The notes: generated by a model not told the origin, from the letters alone. A stretch of DNA of 5,998 bases from Woeseia sp. (GCA_018701055.1 JABIUH010000382.1:1-5998), one strand, 5' to 3'. Counted from the stretch's first letter, positions 1 through 5,998 are shown. Numbers and translations are program-made.

Positions 1-384
1 CACGAAGATGGGCCGTCTTTGGACGTCAAAAATGTTCGAATCCTTGCACCACTGCCAGGAAGTGACGTCGGTGTCGCGTATTTTGACGTAGTGAATAACA
101 CCGACGCAGTTTCGCACTTGATCAATATGAGCAGTCCACAATACGGCCAAGTCGCAATGCATGAAACAACCGAGACCAAAGGAATCGCGCGCATGCGTCC
201 GGTCAGTACCGTTCCCGTACCCGCGAACAGCGAAATCAAGTTTTCGTCTGGTGGTCTACATGTAATGTTAATAGACCCGCTCGCAGAGCTAGGCCCAGGG
301 TCACAGATAACCATACAGTTACATTTTGAAGATAATTTGCTCATTGTGTCTGCAATGTTGCAACCGCGACGCCCGACGAATTAG
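1..384 (+). CDS. PCu(A)C-family periplasmic copper chaperone (5' end cut off by window)
   Basis: The reading frame is open from base 1 to a TAA at 382-384, giving 127 residues, so the N-terminus (expected to carry a signal peptide) lies outside the window. The TTG at 19 is internal and not a convincing start. Numbering from the first visible residue, the copper site H-X10-M-X21-H-X-M is exactly present as H54, M65, H87 and M89, in the local contexts MHET, ARMRPV and GGLHVML. The family binds Cu(I) in the periplasm and delivers it to the CuA centre of cytochrome c oxidase or buffers envelope copper. The preserved ligands imply a functional protein. The stop is 19 bp before psd with no terminator between, so co-transcription with psd is likely. 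Family assignment is firm. Whether it serves oxidase assembly or copper tolerance cannot be told from here. Confidence 0.92.
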   Translation, partial: HEDGPSLDVKNVRILAPLPGSDVGVAYFDVVNNTDAVSHLINMSSPQYGQVAMHETTETKGIARMRPVSTVPVPANSEIKFSSGGLHVMLIDPLAELGPGSQITIQLHFEDNLLIVSAMLQPRRPTN

Positions 385-403
385 GCGGGGTCAATAAACG
401 CAT

Positions 404-1279
404 ATGTCTAATATCATCGCAACAATATTCGTCTTTCTGCAACGGATACTTCCAAAGAGTCTAATTACGGCCGCCGTATATCGCATCGCGAGAATTCAAA
501 GCTGTGTGATCAAAGATTTTCTGATTCGAAATTTTGTTCGACTTTACAAAGTAGATTTGGACGAAGTCAAATTGAGCGTCCCCGATGACTTCGCTAGCTT
601 CAACGCCTTCTTTATTCGCGAACTCGCAGAAGGATCTCGACAAGTCGCAAGCGCACACGATGCCATCGTCTCTCCAGTCGATGGAACCGTTAGTGCGGCA
701 GGCCGGATAGAAAACGACAGCCTTGTTCAGGCAAAAGGAATCCACTACTCACTTGCTGATTTCTTGGCGATTGAGACACATATCGCAAAAGACTTTTCCG
801 GCGGTGAATTTGCGACTATCTATCTTGCCCCCTACAACTACCATCGAGTGCACGCGCCGCTCGCGGGTCGACTTCAATCTATGCACTACGTTCCCGGCAA
901 GCTCTTTAGCGTCAACGCCGCGACCGTCGCGCGACTGCCGGGCTTGTTCCTGCAAAACGAAAGACTGGTGTGTCACATAGATACCAGCTCCGGACCGGCA
1001 ATTTTGGTTTTCGTTGGCGCCATGAACGTGGGCAGCATTAGCACTCCGTGGACTGACGAAATACGCCCAAAAAAGAGCGGCATTGTGGAGTCAATCGACC
1101 TTGCAGCATCACCTCTTAGTCGTTCGTTCAAAAAGGGTGACCCATTGGGCTGGTTCAACATGGGGTCGACTGTTGTCCTTCTTTTTCCGCCAGGAAAATC
1201 AGAAGGTCTGAAAGACCTGTCGCATGGTCAGCTCGTTAGCGTCGGCCAGCAAATCGGCGCGGTTATTTCGGCGCAGTGA
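404..1279 (+). CDS. psd: Phosphatidylserine decarboxylase proenzyme
   Basis: The enzyme decarboxylates phosphatidylserine to phosphatidylethanolamine, the last step of PE synthesis, at the inner membrane. The 291-residue length fits the short proteobacterial (type I) form. Visible signatures are the SPVDG segment (D93), YHRVHAP with H147 and H150, and the self-cleavage site M-G-S-T, where cleavage between G254 and S255 gives a beta chain and a 37-residue alpha chain whose Ser255 becomes the pyruvoyl group. The catalytic Asp-His-Ser set is therefore intact. The site reads MGST, not the commoner LGST, which is a mild variant. The hydrophobic N-terminal stretch (residues about 4-30) suits membrane association. 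The ATG at 404 gives the family N-terminus. Only a weak GGCGGGG lies upstream, so reinitiation from the preceding gene is possible. Its TGA overlaps the GTG of epmA. Confidence 0.97.
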   Translation: MSNIIATIFVFLQRILPKSLITAAVYRIARIQSCVIKDFLIRNFVRLYKVDLDEVKLSVPDDFASFNAFFIRELAEGSRQVASAHDAIVSPVDGTVSAAGRIENDSLVQAKGIHYSLADFLAIETHIAKDFSGGEFATIYLAPYNYHRVHAPLAGRLQSMHYVPGKLFSVNAATVARLPGLFLQNERLVCHIDTSSGPAILVFVGAMNVGSISTPWTDEIRPKKSGIVESIDLAASPLSRSFKKGDPLGWFNMGSTVVLLFPPGKSEGLKDLSHGQLVSVGQQIGAVISAQ

Positions 1280-2229
1280 GCTGGCGACCGAAGGGAACCG
1301 TCGAGAGCGCTCGCGCTCGTGCGAGCGCCCTGGCATGCGCACGCGAATTTTTCAGCGATCGCCAGGTCCTGGAAGTCGAAACGCCGATCCTCACAAGGCA
1401 CGCCACCATGGATGCCAATATTGAGAGTGTGGTCGCTAACCTATCCGCACGCGATGTGTTTTTGCACACGTCTCCCGAATACCACATGAAACGCCTTCTC
1501 GCTGCAGGTTACCCAGACATTTTCCAAATTTGCCGCGTATTCCGAGGTGGTGAGGTCGGCCGGTATCACTTACCGGAATTCAGCATGGTCGAGTGGTACC
1601 GGCTCGGATTCGACCTGCAAGCAATTATTCGCGACTCAGTAGAATTTATTAACGCGATTCTGGGAGATCGACTGGTCACCACGGAATCAATAGCGTTGAG
1701 CTACCAGCAGGCATTTGAAAAAGCAGTCGACCTCAATCCATTTGACGCAGGTATCGCCGAATTAATTAAAACGGTCGGTGCAGACGATGATCTTGTCGGC
1801 TCTCTAGGCGAGGATAGAGACGCCTGGCTAGACCTTGCGATGGCGAGTCTTGTGGCACCGACTTTCGAAGCACAGCAACTCACCGTTGTTTACCACTATC
1901 CTATGACCCAGGCATCTCTCGCTCGTGCTTGTCCCGAAAACAGCCAGCTGGCCGATCGCTTCGAAATTTATCTGGGTGAGTTGGAACTGGCAAACGGATT
2001 TGTCGAACTTACGGATGCCACTGTCCAGCTACAACGATTCGAGCGTGATCAGCATTTACGAAGAGAAAATGATCGGACCATCCACGAAATCGATTCGACG
2101 CTGATTGACGCATTACGAGAGGGGCTCCCACAATGCGCTGGCGTTGCGATAGGTCTCGATCGGCTACTGATGCTCAAGTTGAATGCCAATCACATCAACG
2201 CCGTTACAACATTTGTGCCCGGAAACTAA
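1276..2229 (+). CDS. epmA: EF-P--(R)-beta-lysine ligase (EpmA/PoxA/GenX)
   Basis: A class II lysyl-tRNA synthetase paralogue that activates (R)-beta-lysine with ATP and transfers it to Lys34 of EF-P. It has 317 residues and only the catalytic domain. The N-terminal anticodon-binding domain of LysRS is absent, as expected for EpmA. Visible are motif 1 (VLEVETPIL, 31-39), the substrate loop SPEYHMK (66-72), motif 2 (CRVFRGGE to HLPEFSMVEWY, 86-108), the ELANGFVEL segment (236-244) and motif 3 (GVAIGLDRLLML, 289-300). Ala291 stands where canonical LysRS usually has glycine, a change associated with beta-lysine selectivity. The start is GTG at 1276, overlapping the psd TGA as GTGA. With no good ribosome-binding site, translational coupling to psd is likely. 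Its substrate EF-P is encoded one gene away on the opposite strand. Confidence 0.95.
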   Translation: MSWRPKGTVESARARASALACAREFFSDRQVLEVETPILTRHATMDANIESVVANLSARDVFLHTSPEYHMKRLLAAGYPDIFQICRVFRGGEVGRYHLPEFSMVEWYRLGFDLQAIIRDSVEFINAILGDRLVTTESIALSYQQAFEKAVDLNPFDAGIAELIKTVGADDDLVGSLGEDRDAWLDLAMASLVAPTFEAQQLTVVYHYPMTQASLARACPENSQLADRFEIYLGELELANGFVELTDATVQLQRFERDQHLRRENDRTIHEIDSTLIDALREGLPQCAGVAIGLDRLLMLKLNANHINAVTTFVPGN

Positions 2230-2231
2230 AA

Positions 2232-2714
2232 ATGACCGTGAACTACGAATTACTCGGCAAACAGCTTGACTCACTGATGGCTTCAGAACCGGACCTACTG
2301 GCGAACAGTGCAAATTTCGTGGGTCTACTATTCGCTGAAATCCCGAACATCAACTGGTTGGGACTCTATATCGTTAGAGAGAGTGACCTTGTTCTTGGTC
2401 CGTATAATGGAAGACCGGCGTGTGTGCGCATTCCGATGGGCCAAGGTGTTTGCGGCAGCTCAGCAAGTGATGCGCGCACGCTTCGTGTTGCCGATGTGGA
2501 TCAGTTTTCGGGACATATCAGCTGCGATCCTGCATCAAAATCCGAGATTGTCGTGCCCTTGATCATAGACGAAGTAGTGATAGCGGTACTAGACGTCGAT
2601 AGCCCAGTTTACGACCGATTTTCCAGACAGGACCAGGACGGGATCGAAAAACTCTGCCGTGTATTTGTCGCTCGACTACGCGCTCTAGGCGCGCGGCACA
2701 AAAACTTTATTTGA
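2232..2714 (+). CDS. msrC: Free methionine-(R)-sulfoxide reductase (GAF domain, fRMsr)
   Basis: Reduces free L-methionine-(R)-sulfoxide to methionine in the cytosol, using a single GAF domain and thiol/disulfide exchange with thioredoxin. The 160-residue product aligns along its whole length with the MsrC/YebR family. Family hallmarks are INWLGLY (40-46), [16 protein letters not shown] (53-68), GVCG (72-75) and GHISCD (94-99). The three redox cysteines are C64, C74 and C98, with the same 10- and 24-residue spacing as C84, C94 and C118 of the E. coli enzyme, so activity is expected. The ATG at 2232 was chosen because it matches the family N-terminus and follows GGAAAC with good spacing. A longer frame back to 2133 would overlap the conserved epmA 3' end. 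It lies 2 bp after epmA, and its last 8 bp overlap the 3' end of efp, which runs the other way. Confidence 0.94.
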   Translation: MTVNYELLGKQLDSLMASEPDLLANSANFVGLLFAEIPNINWLGLYIVRESDLVLGPYNGRPACVRIPMGQGVCGSSASDARTLRVADVDQFSGHISCDPASKSEIVVPLIIDEVVIAVLDVDSPVYDRFSRQDQDGIEKLCRVFVARLRALGARHKNFI

Positions 2715-3273
2715 CCCGCGCAACGTATTCGGCGGACCGGGTATCGACTCGAATCGTCTCGCCCTGCTCCACGAATAGAGGCACACGAACGACTGCACCG
2801 GTTGACAGCGTTGCTGGTTTCACGCCACCGCTTGCGGTGTCACCACGAAGGCCCGGATCGGTTTCAGTGATTTCCAATTCGACGAAATTTGGCGCTAACA
2901 CAATCAACGGTTCATTGTTCCACAGCGTAATCTGACATACATCTTGCTCTATCAACCATTTCTTCGCTTCACCGACTGCCTTGTGGTCAGCAGCATATTG
3001 CTCAAACGTATCGGCAACCATGAAGTGCCAGAATTCCCCGTCTGAATACAAGTACTGCATATCCGTATCCATCACGTCAGCGGCCTCAACATTTTCGCCC
3101 GACTTAAATGTCTTGTCGACAACTTTACCGGTTTTGAGATTCTTGATGCGCACTCTACTGAATGCCTGCCCCTTGCCGGGTTTGACGAATTCGTTCTCAA
3201 CGATAATGCACGGATCAGCGTCGAGAATGATGCGTAGGCCTGATCGAAATTCGCTCGTATTGTAGTTTGCCAT
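2707..3273 (-). CDS. efp: Translation elongation factor P
   Basis: EF-P binds between the P and E sites of stalled ribosomes and promotes peptide bonds at consecutive prolines. The 188-residue product has the family's usual length and its three beta-barrel domains: a KOW-like N-terminal domain (about 1-64), then two OB-type domains. The modification loop KPGKGQAF (31-38) places the modified lysine at K34. The C-terminal signature runs through DPGLRGDTA (139-147) and [11 protein letters not shown] to VDTRS. K34 together with a nearby epmA implies beta-lysylation. The start is ATG at 3273-3271 with a weak GGA upstream, and the stop TAA is 2709-2707. It converges on msrC with an 8-bp overlap, so no separate terminator fits between them. 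It is divergent from the fimX-like gene across 316 bp. Neither epmB nor epmC is visible. Confidence 0.98.
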   Translation of the reverse strand: MANYNTSEFRSGLRIILDADPCIIVENEFVKPGKGQAFSRVRIKNLKTGKVVDKTFKSGENVEAADVMDTDMQYLYSDGEFWHFMVADTFEQYAADHKAVGEAKKWLIEQDVCQITLWNNEPLIVLAPNFVELEITETDPGLRGDTASGGVKPATLSTGAVVRVPLFVEQGETIRVDTRSAEYVARVK

Positions 3274-3322
3274 TTATATATCCAGCGCCAATTTAATTGA
3301 GGCATTAAGTTATTTGTCAGGT

Positions 3323-3344
3323 CCAGACGCAGCGTTTTGTCTGG
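3323..3344. repeat. Inverted repeat CCAGAC-N10-GTCTGG in the efp upstream region
   Basis: Perfect 6-bp arms at 3323-3328 and 3339-3344 with a 10-nt loop. In an efp transcript starting at the TATCAT promoter it would sit in the 5' leader, about 50-70 nt before the start codon. It has no T-run, so it is not a terminator. It could be an operator or an RNA hairpin. It shares its half-site with the repeat at 3397-3414. Confidence 0.45.
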
Positions 3345-3396
3345 CGCGCGCCATGATACCGCGATTGGCACTCGGGATAAGCATCGGCAACAAATT

Positions 3397-3414
3397 GTCT
3401 GATTATCGACAGAC
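3397..3414. repeat. Inverted repeat GTCTG-N8-CAGAC upstream of both divergent genes
   Basis: Perfect 5-bp arms at 3397-3401 and 3410-3414 with an 8-nt centre (ATTATCGA). The same pentamer pair forms the repeat at 3323-3344 in reversed order, so the four half-sites run CAGAC, GTCTG, GTCTG, CAGAC over about 90 bp. A dimeric DNA-binding protein or alternative RNA pairing would explain this, but short arms also arise by chance. Confidence 0.35.
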
Positions 3415-3455
3415 TGCACTCAACGATCGCAATCGGGCCCAATTATCACGTCCAA

Positions 3456-3593
3456 ATGCCGTTATATATTGATGCCTGTCACGGTTTTGGCATGCCATCG
3501 AGGACTCCGGATAGCCTTCTGTATAGACTGAACCCCAGTTCACATATTGTTCTTGGCGCCGCCATGCAAAAGGATTTCAGGTTCGCGATTTGA
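3456..3593 (+). CDS. Possible 45-codon leader ORF overlapping the fimX-like start
   Basis: An ATG-initiated frame at 3456, with further in-frame ATGs at 3492 and 3564, ends in TGA at 3591-3593. This overlaps the TTG start of the next gene as TTGA. The product would start MPLYIDACHGF and end MQKDFRFAI. I do not recognise it. No ribosome-binding site stands before any of the three ATGs, and a frame this short is common by chance. The only argument for it is the stop/start overlap, which would allow translational coupling. If the promoter near 3487-3515 is used, only the 9-codon version from 3564 would be on the transcript. Confidence 0.18.
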   Translation: MPLYIDACHGFGMPSRTPDSLLYRLNPSSHIVLGAAMQKDFRFAI

Positions 3594-5689
3594 CCAAAAA
3601 ACACGCCATCTCTATTGCCGTATTGTCGACCGATCGAGACAATGTCGAGCAGGTCAATTCCAGTCTGCGTGATGCTGGCCATGCGGCCCATTGTCACTGG
3701 ATCGAAACGCCTGCCCAATTCGATCAAATCATTGGTGCCGAACCTCTCGAAATCATTATTCTAAACGTCGATGCATTTCCGGATTCGATTAAACAGGTCG
3801 TCAAACTAAAAGATGGCTACATTCCCGAAGTTCCAGTCATTGCCGTTGGGAATTCGGCCAATGAAGAGAGGATTCTCGGCGCGATGAAAGATGGCGCTTG
3901 TGATCTGGTGTCTATCGATCAAAAGGCGCGCTTCCAGGCCGTAGTGGGTAGAGAGCTGCGAGCTTTTCGCGTCGAACGTGCGTTGAATACGACGCTCAAT
4001 TCCGCCGCGGAATATCGCAAGCAATTGCATGACTACATGCAAAATTCCAGCACGGCAATCGCGTACATTCAGGAGGGAATTGTCACCGATTTCAACCCCG
4101 CCTGGATAGATTTATTCGAAGTGAATTCCCGCGAAGACGCCATGGGCTTGCCACTAATGGATAACTTTCTCGCCGAAAGTCATGCCGCCGTGAAAGGCGC
4201 ATTGGTGGCAACCGTCAAAGGCAAGTGGCAAAAGGACGAGGTAATTCAAGCCAAGTCTAGCGTCGGCAACAGTGACTTGGCGGAGTTGAAACTTGAATTT
4301 CAAATGACTGAGTTCGGCGACGGATCATATGTTCAAATTCGTATTCAGCCGCCCACAAAGTTGGCAGAAGAGCCAACCAAGCTTGTACATGAAGCGCTAA
4401 AGCGGGATCCAACAACCCTGTTCTTCCATCGCTCCCAATTCTTGGAGCGTGTCGTCAAACGCCTAAAGCGGAAGCCACAATCGGGCTTGCATGCACTGGT
4501 CTACATTAAGCCGGATGACTTTTCGGAGGTCCGCAATACCGTCGGTATCTTGGACACGGAAGAAATTCTTGCGCAATTTTCTGAAGAAGTGCGGAAGCGC
4601 CTTCACCCCCGCGATGTTGCTGGCCGCTTTGAGGGCACAGTAATAATGGCTTTGCTAGAACGCGGTAACGAGCGTGATGCCGAGGTTTGGGGACAGCAGC
4701 TTGTCGATCACATCAACAAACACCCATTCCGTATCGGTGAACAGGACGTAAGGATCACTTGCACCGTTGGCGTGGTTGGAGTGAGCGGTGTTTATTCGAG
4801 CCTCGAGGAAATAATTTCCGCAGTCGCCGAGGCACATGGTGTCGGCAAGTCTCGCGGCGGTAACGCTGTCTACTTAAGAGAATCGACGGATGTAGATACA
4901 CGCCTCCGAAAATTCGATGAAATTTGGGTGGAGCTTATCCAAGCAGCACTCGCAGAAAATCGATTTCGGCTAGCGCAAATGCCGATTGCCGGATTACGCA
5001 ATGACACCAATAAGATGTACGACATGTTAGTGCGTATTATCGATGAACAGGGCAACGCCATTTTGCCATCAGAGTTTTTGCCCGCTGCAGAACGTAACAA
5101 CCTGATGAAAACCATCGATCGCTGGATCGTCACATCGTCAATCGAGTTCTGCAAAGAACAATCTGCTGACAAAGTTTTCATCCGACTGTCGCGTCAATCG
5201 ATACAAGATGGGAGTCTTGTTGAATGGATGAAATCCGAATTCGCGAAGTATGATTTGGATCCCGCGTATCTATGCGTGCAGGTTCCTGAAAAAGACGCAG
5301 CGATGTACATCAAAGAAACCAAGAAAAAGGCAGATGAGTTGCGCAATGCCGGATTTGAGTTCGCTCTCGAACACTACGGTGTCGGCAAGAATCGCTTACA
5401 AATTCTGGATATATTGAAGCCCAACTACATCAAAATCGATGGCGAGTTGATGCATACGCTAATGACGGATACTGCCATCCAGGAATCGGTTCGATCACTG
5501 GCTTCGGCCGCTAGCCAACGAAACGTTCAAACCATTGCAGAACGCGTTGAAAACGCCAACGCAATGGCTGTGCTGTTTCAGTTGGGCGTGCACTATATGC
5601 AGGGCCATTATGTGCACGAACCGGAAGTGGTACTACAAGAACGGGGAAATGTCGTCCAGACCACCTTGGAAGCGATAGGCTCCAAATAG
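3590..5689 (+). CDS. fimX: FimX-like degenerate REC-PAS-GGDEF-EAL protein, predicted c-di-GMP receptor
   Basis: The 699-residue product matches the length and domain order of FimX, a c-di-GMP effector that controls type IV pilus assembly and twitching. Domains are a pseudo-receiver (about 5-125) with Asn59 at the expected phospho-Asp position; PAS (about 140-255); a GGDEF-like domain (273-430) whose signature is EGTVI (348-352); and an EAL-like domain (440-685). In the last, EAL reads DML (478-480), the NLS asparagine is Arg532, and the DDFG pair is E594-H595. E567, K615, E651 and the QG at 671-672 remain. Loss of metal ligands argues against phosphodiesterase activity, while a ligand pocket may persist. 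There is no membrane segment, so it is cytosolic. The TTG at 3590 is the only usual start codon after the upstream in-frame TAG (3524-3526) that leaves the receiver domain whole, and AGG lies 8 nt before it. The fimX name is by architecture. Another degenerate dual-domain regulator remains possible. Confidence 0.88.
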   Translation: MTKKHAISIAVLSTDRDNVEQVNSSLRDAGHAAHCHWIETPAQFDQIIGAEPLEIIILNVDAFPDSIKQVVKLKDGYIPEVPVIAVGNSANEERILGAMKDGACDLVSIDQKARFQAVVGRELRAFRVERALNTTLNSAAEYRKQLHDYMQNSSTAIAYIQEGIVTDFNPAWIDLFEVNSREDAMGLPLMDNFLAESHAAVKGALVATVKGKWQKDEVIQAKSSVGNSDLAELKLEFQMTEFGDGSYVQIRIQPPTKLAEEPTKLVHEALKRDPTTLFFHRSQFLERVVKRLKRKPQSGLHALVYIKPDDFSEVRNTVGILDTEEILAQFSEEVRKRLHPRDVAGRFEGTVIMALLERGNERDAEVWGQQLVDHINKHPFRIGEQDVRITCTVGVVGVSGVYSSLEEIISAVAEAHGVGKSRGGNAVYLRESTDVDTRLRKFDEIWVELIQAALAENRFRLAQMPIAGLRNDTNKMYDMLVRIIDEQGNAILPSEFLPAAERNNLMKTIDRWIVTSSIEFCKEQSADKVFIRLSRQSIQDGSLVEWMKSEFAKYDLDPAYLCVQVPEKDAAMYIKETKKKADELRNAGFEFALEHYGVGKNRLQILDILKPNYIKIDGELMHTLMTDTAIQESVRSLASAASQRNVQTIAERVENANAMAVLFQLGVHYMQGHYVHEPEVVLQERGNVVQTTLEAIGSK

Positions 5690-5940
5690 CGCAATTTTCC
5701 GCAGCGCCTAACTTTGTGGGCGTATTTAGGTTAAGCCGGTTATGCCATATTTTGTGATTCCAGTTACAGTTTGAATACGCACAATGACGATCTTTCCGGC
5801 AATTGGTAAAACCTAGAAAAGGTTCGTTTACACAGGCCCTTGTGCTCCCTACCCTCACTCTTCGCAACAGTAGAAAATCGACGCAAAATGTCCGTCGTCA
5901 AACAAATGGAACAGACCTAGCGTTTATCTAAAGGAGAGTT
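5690..5940. other. Intergenic stretch after the fimX-like gene, no gene recognised
   Basis: No convincing coding frame is seen on either strand. No classical terminator (GC stem plus T-run) follows the fimX-like stop. Only weak inverted repeats are present: CCTAA/TTAGG (5707-5711 and 5726-5730), AACCT/AGGTT (5810-5814 and 5820-5824), CACA/TGTG (5831-5834 and 5841-5844) and CGACG/CGTCG (5879-5883 and 5893-5897). Their arms are only 4-5 bp, so none is called as a terminator. The stretch ends in AAAGGAG at 5930-5936, a strong ribosome-binding site. Confidence 0.5.
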
Positions 5941-5998
5941 TTGTTCCTTATTTTTAGTTTACGCAGCGTATCGTTGATAGTGCAACCGACGCTTCGCG
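5941..5998 (+). CDS. Possible start of a further gene, cut by the right edge
   Basis: AAAGGAG at 5930-5936 is the best ribosome-binding site in the window and is followed 4 nt later by TTG at 5941. The frame stays open to the end of the window (19 full codons, starting MFLIFSLRSVSLIV). An in-frame TAA at 5929-5931 blocks any longer version. The hydrophobic beginning could be a signal peptide or membrane segment. No ATG is available, and other frames close at 5957 or 5977. The call rests almost wholly on the ribosome-binding site, and no function can be suggested. Confidence 0.25.
   Translation, partial: MFLIFSLRSVSLIVQPTLR

Larger units (their letters stand above)
3274..3589. promoter_or_regulatory. 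Divergent efp / fimX-like intergenic region with candidate promoters
   Basis: This 316-bp gap must hold the promoters of both outward genes. For efp (- strand), the best -10 is TATCAT (plus-strand 3353-3358), followed directly by GGCGCGCGCC (3343-3352), a GC-rich palindrome in the discriminator position. Its -35 (CTTATC at 17 bp) is poor. An alternative, CTGACA (3315-3320) with TTAAAT (3291-3296), would leave a very short leader. For the + strand gene, TTGGCA (3487-3492), a 17-bp spacer and GATAGC (3510-3515) give a start near 3522 and a leader of about 68 nt, but the -10 is weak. All were read by eye and none is certain. The region also contains two related inverted repeats and a small open frame, listed separately. 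Confidence 0.35.

Noticed and set aside
19..21. TTG as the start of the copper chaperone gene
   Set aside because: The frame is open to base 1, no ribosome-binding site is seen, and starting here would leave the protein without the expected signal peptide.
2133..2231. Upstream extension of the msrC frame by 33 codons to an ATG at 2133
   Set aside because: It would overlap the conserved motif 3 region and C-terminus of epmA, adds residues not found in the family, and the ATG at 2232 has a better ribosome-binding site and matches the family N-terminus.
3365..3382. TTGGCAC resembling the -24 element of a sigma-54 promoter
   Set aside because: No GC falls at the required -12 spacing (the nearest is 2 bp too far), and the matching TTGGCA at 3487 also lacks a -12 element.
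3072..3419. 115-codon frame on the - strand partly overlapping efp in another frame
   Set aside because: It reads through the efp coding sequence out of frame, has no recognisable motif, and EF-P is unmistakable in the other frame.
3479..3727. 82-codon - strand frame across the start of the fimX-like gene
   Set aside because: It is antisense to the receiver domain, with no motif or ribosome-binding site. I also looked here for an epmB remnant and found no radical-SAM CxxxCxxC motif or EpmB-like C-terminus.
5707..5730. CCTAA/TTAGG inverted repeat after the fimX-like gene as a terminator
   Set aside because: The stem has only 5 bp with a 14-nt loop and no following T-run.
5511..5867. 118-codon - strand frame across the fimX 3' end and the following gap
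   Set aside because: About half of it is antisense to the conserved EAL domain, it has no recognisable motif, and the composition is odd for a real protein.

Overview
The window looks like ordinary chromosomal backbone of a gammaproteobacterium. Evidence for this is an EpmA-type EF-P ligase beside a K34-type EF-P, a short Psd proenzyme, and a FimX-like protein with REC, PAS, GGDEF and EAL domains, a family known from twitching pseudomonads and xanthomonads. Base composition is near balanced and even throughout. I see no insertion sequence, phage gene, CRISPR array, tRNA or rRNA. The exact lineage cannot be fixed from these genes.

Layout. On the + strand, bases 1-2714 hold a tightly packed row of four genes: the 3' part of a PCu(A)C copper chaperone (cut by the left edge), psd (phosphatidylserine decarboxylase), epmA (EF-P beta-lysyl ligase) and a free methionine-(R)-sulfoxide reductase (msrC). 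The gaps are 19 bp, a 4-bp overlap and 2 bp, so one transcript is likely. The next gene, efp, is on the - strand (2707-3273) and overlaps the end of msrC by 8 bp, tail to tail. A 316-bp divergent gap (3274-3589) separates efp from a large + strand gene (3590-5689) encoding a FimX-like degenerate c-di-GMP effector that starts with TTG. The last 309 bp are mostly non-coding. They end in a strong ribosome-binding site and a possible start of another gene cut by the right edge.

How the genes relate. EpmA and EF-P are enzyme and substrate: EpmA attaches (R)-beta-lysine to EF-P Lys34, and the modified factor relieves ribosome stalling at polyproline. The aminomutase EpmB that makes the beta-lysine is not in this window. 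The copper chaperone and the methionine sulfoxide reductase suggest an envelope/redox flavour to the + strand operon, but this is only association. The FimX-like protein keeps several ligand-binding residues of an EAL domain but has lost the metal-binding residues and the GGDEF motif, so it is best read as a c-di-GMP receptor for type IV pilus control and not an enzyme.

The least explained sequence is the efp/fimX divergent gap. It has two hairpin-forming inverted repeats built on the same GTCTG/CAGAC half-site, a GC-rich palindrome just downstream of a candidate efp -10 box, and a 45-codon open frame whose stop overlaps the fimX start. No clearly new multi-gene system is visible.
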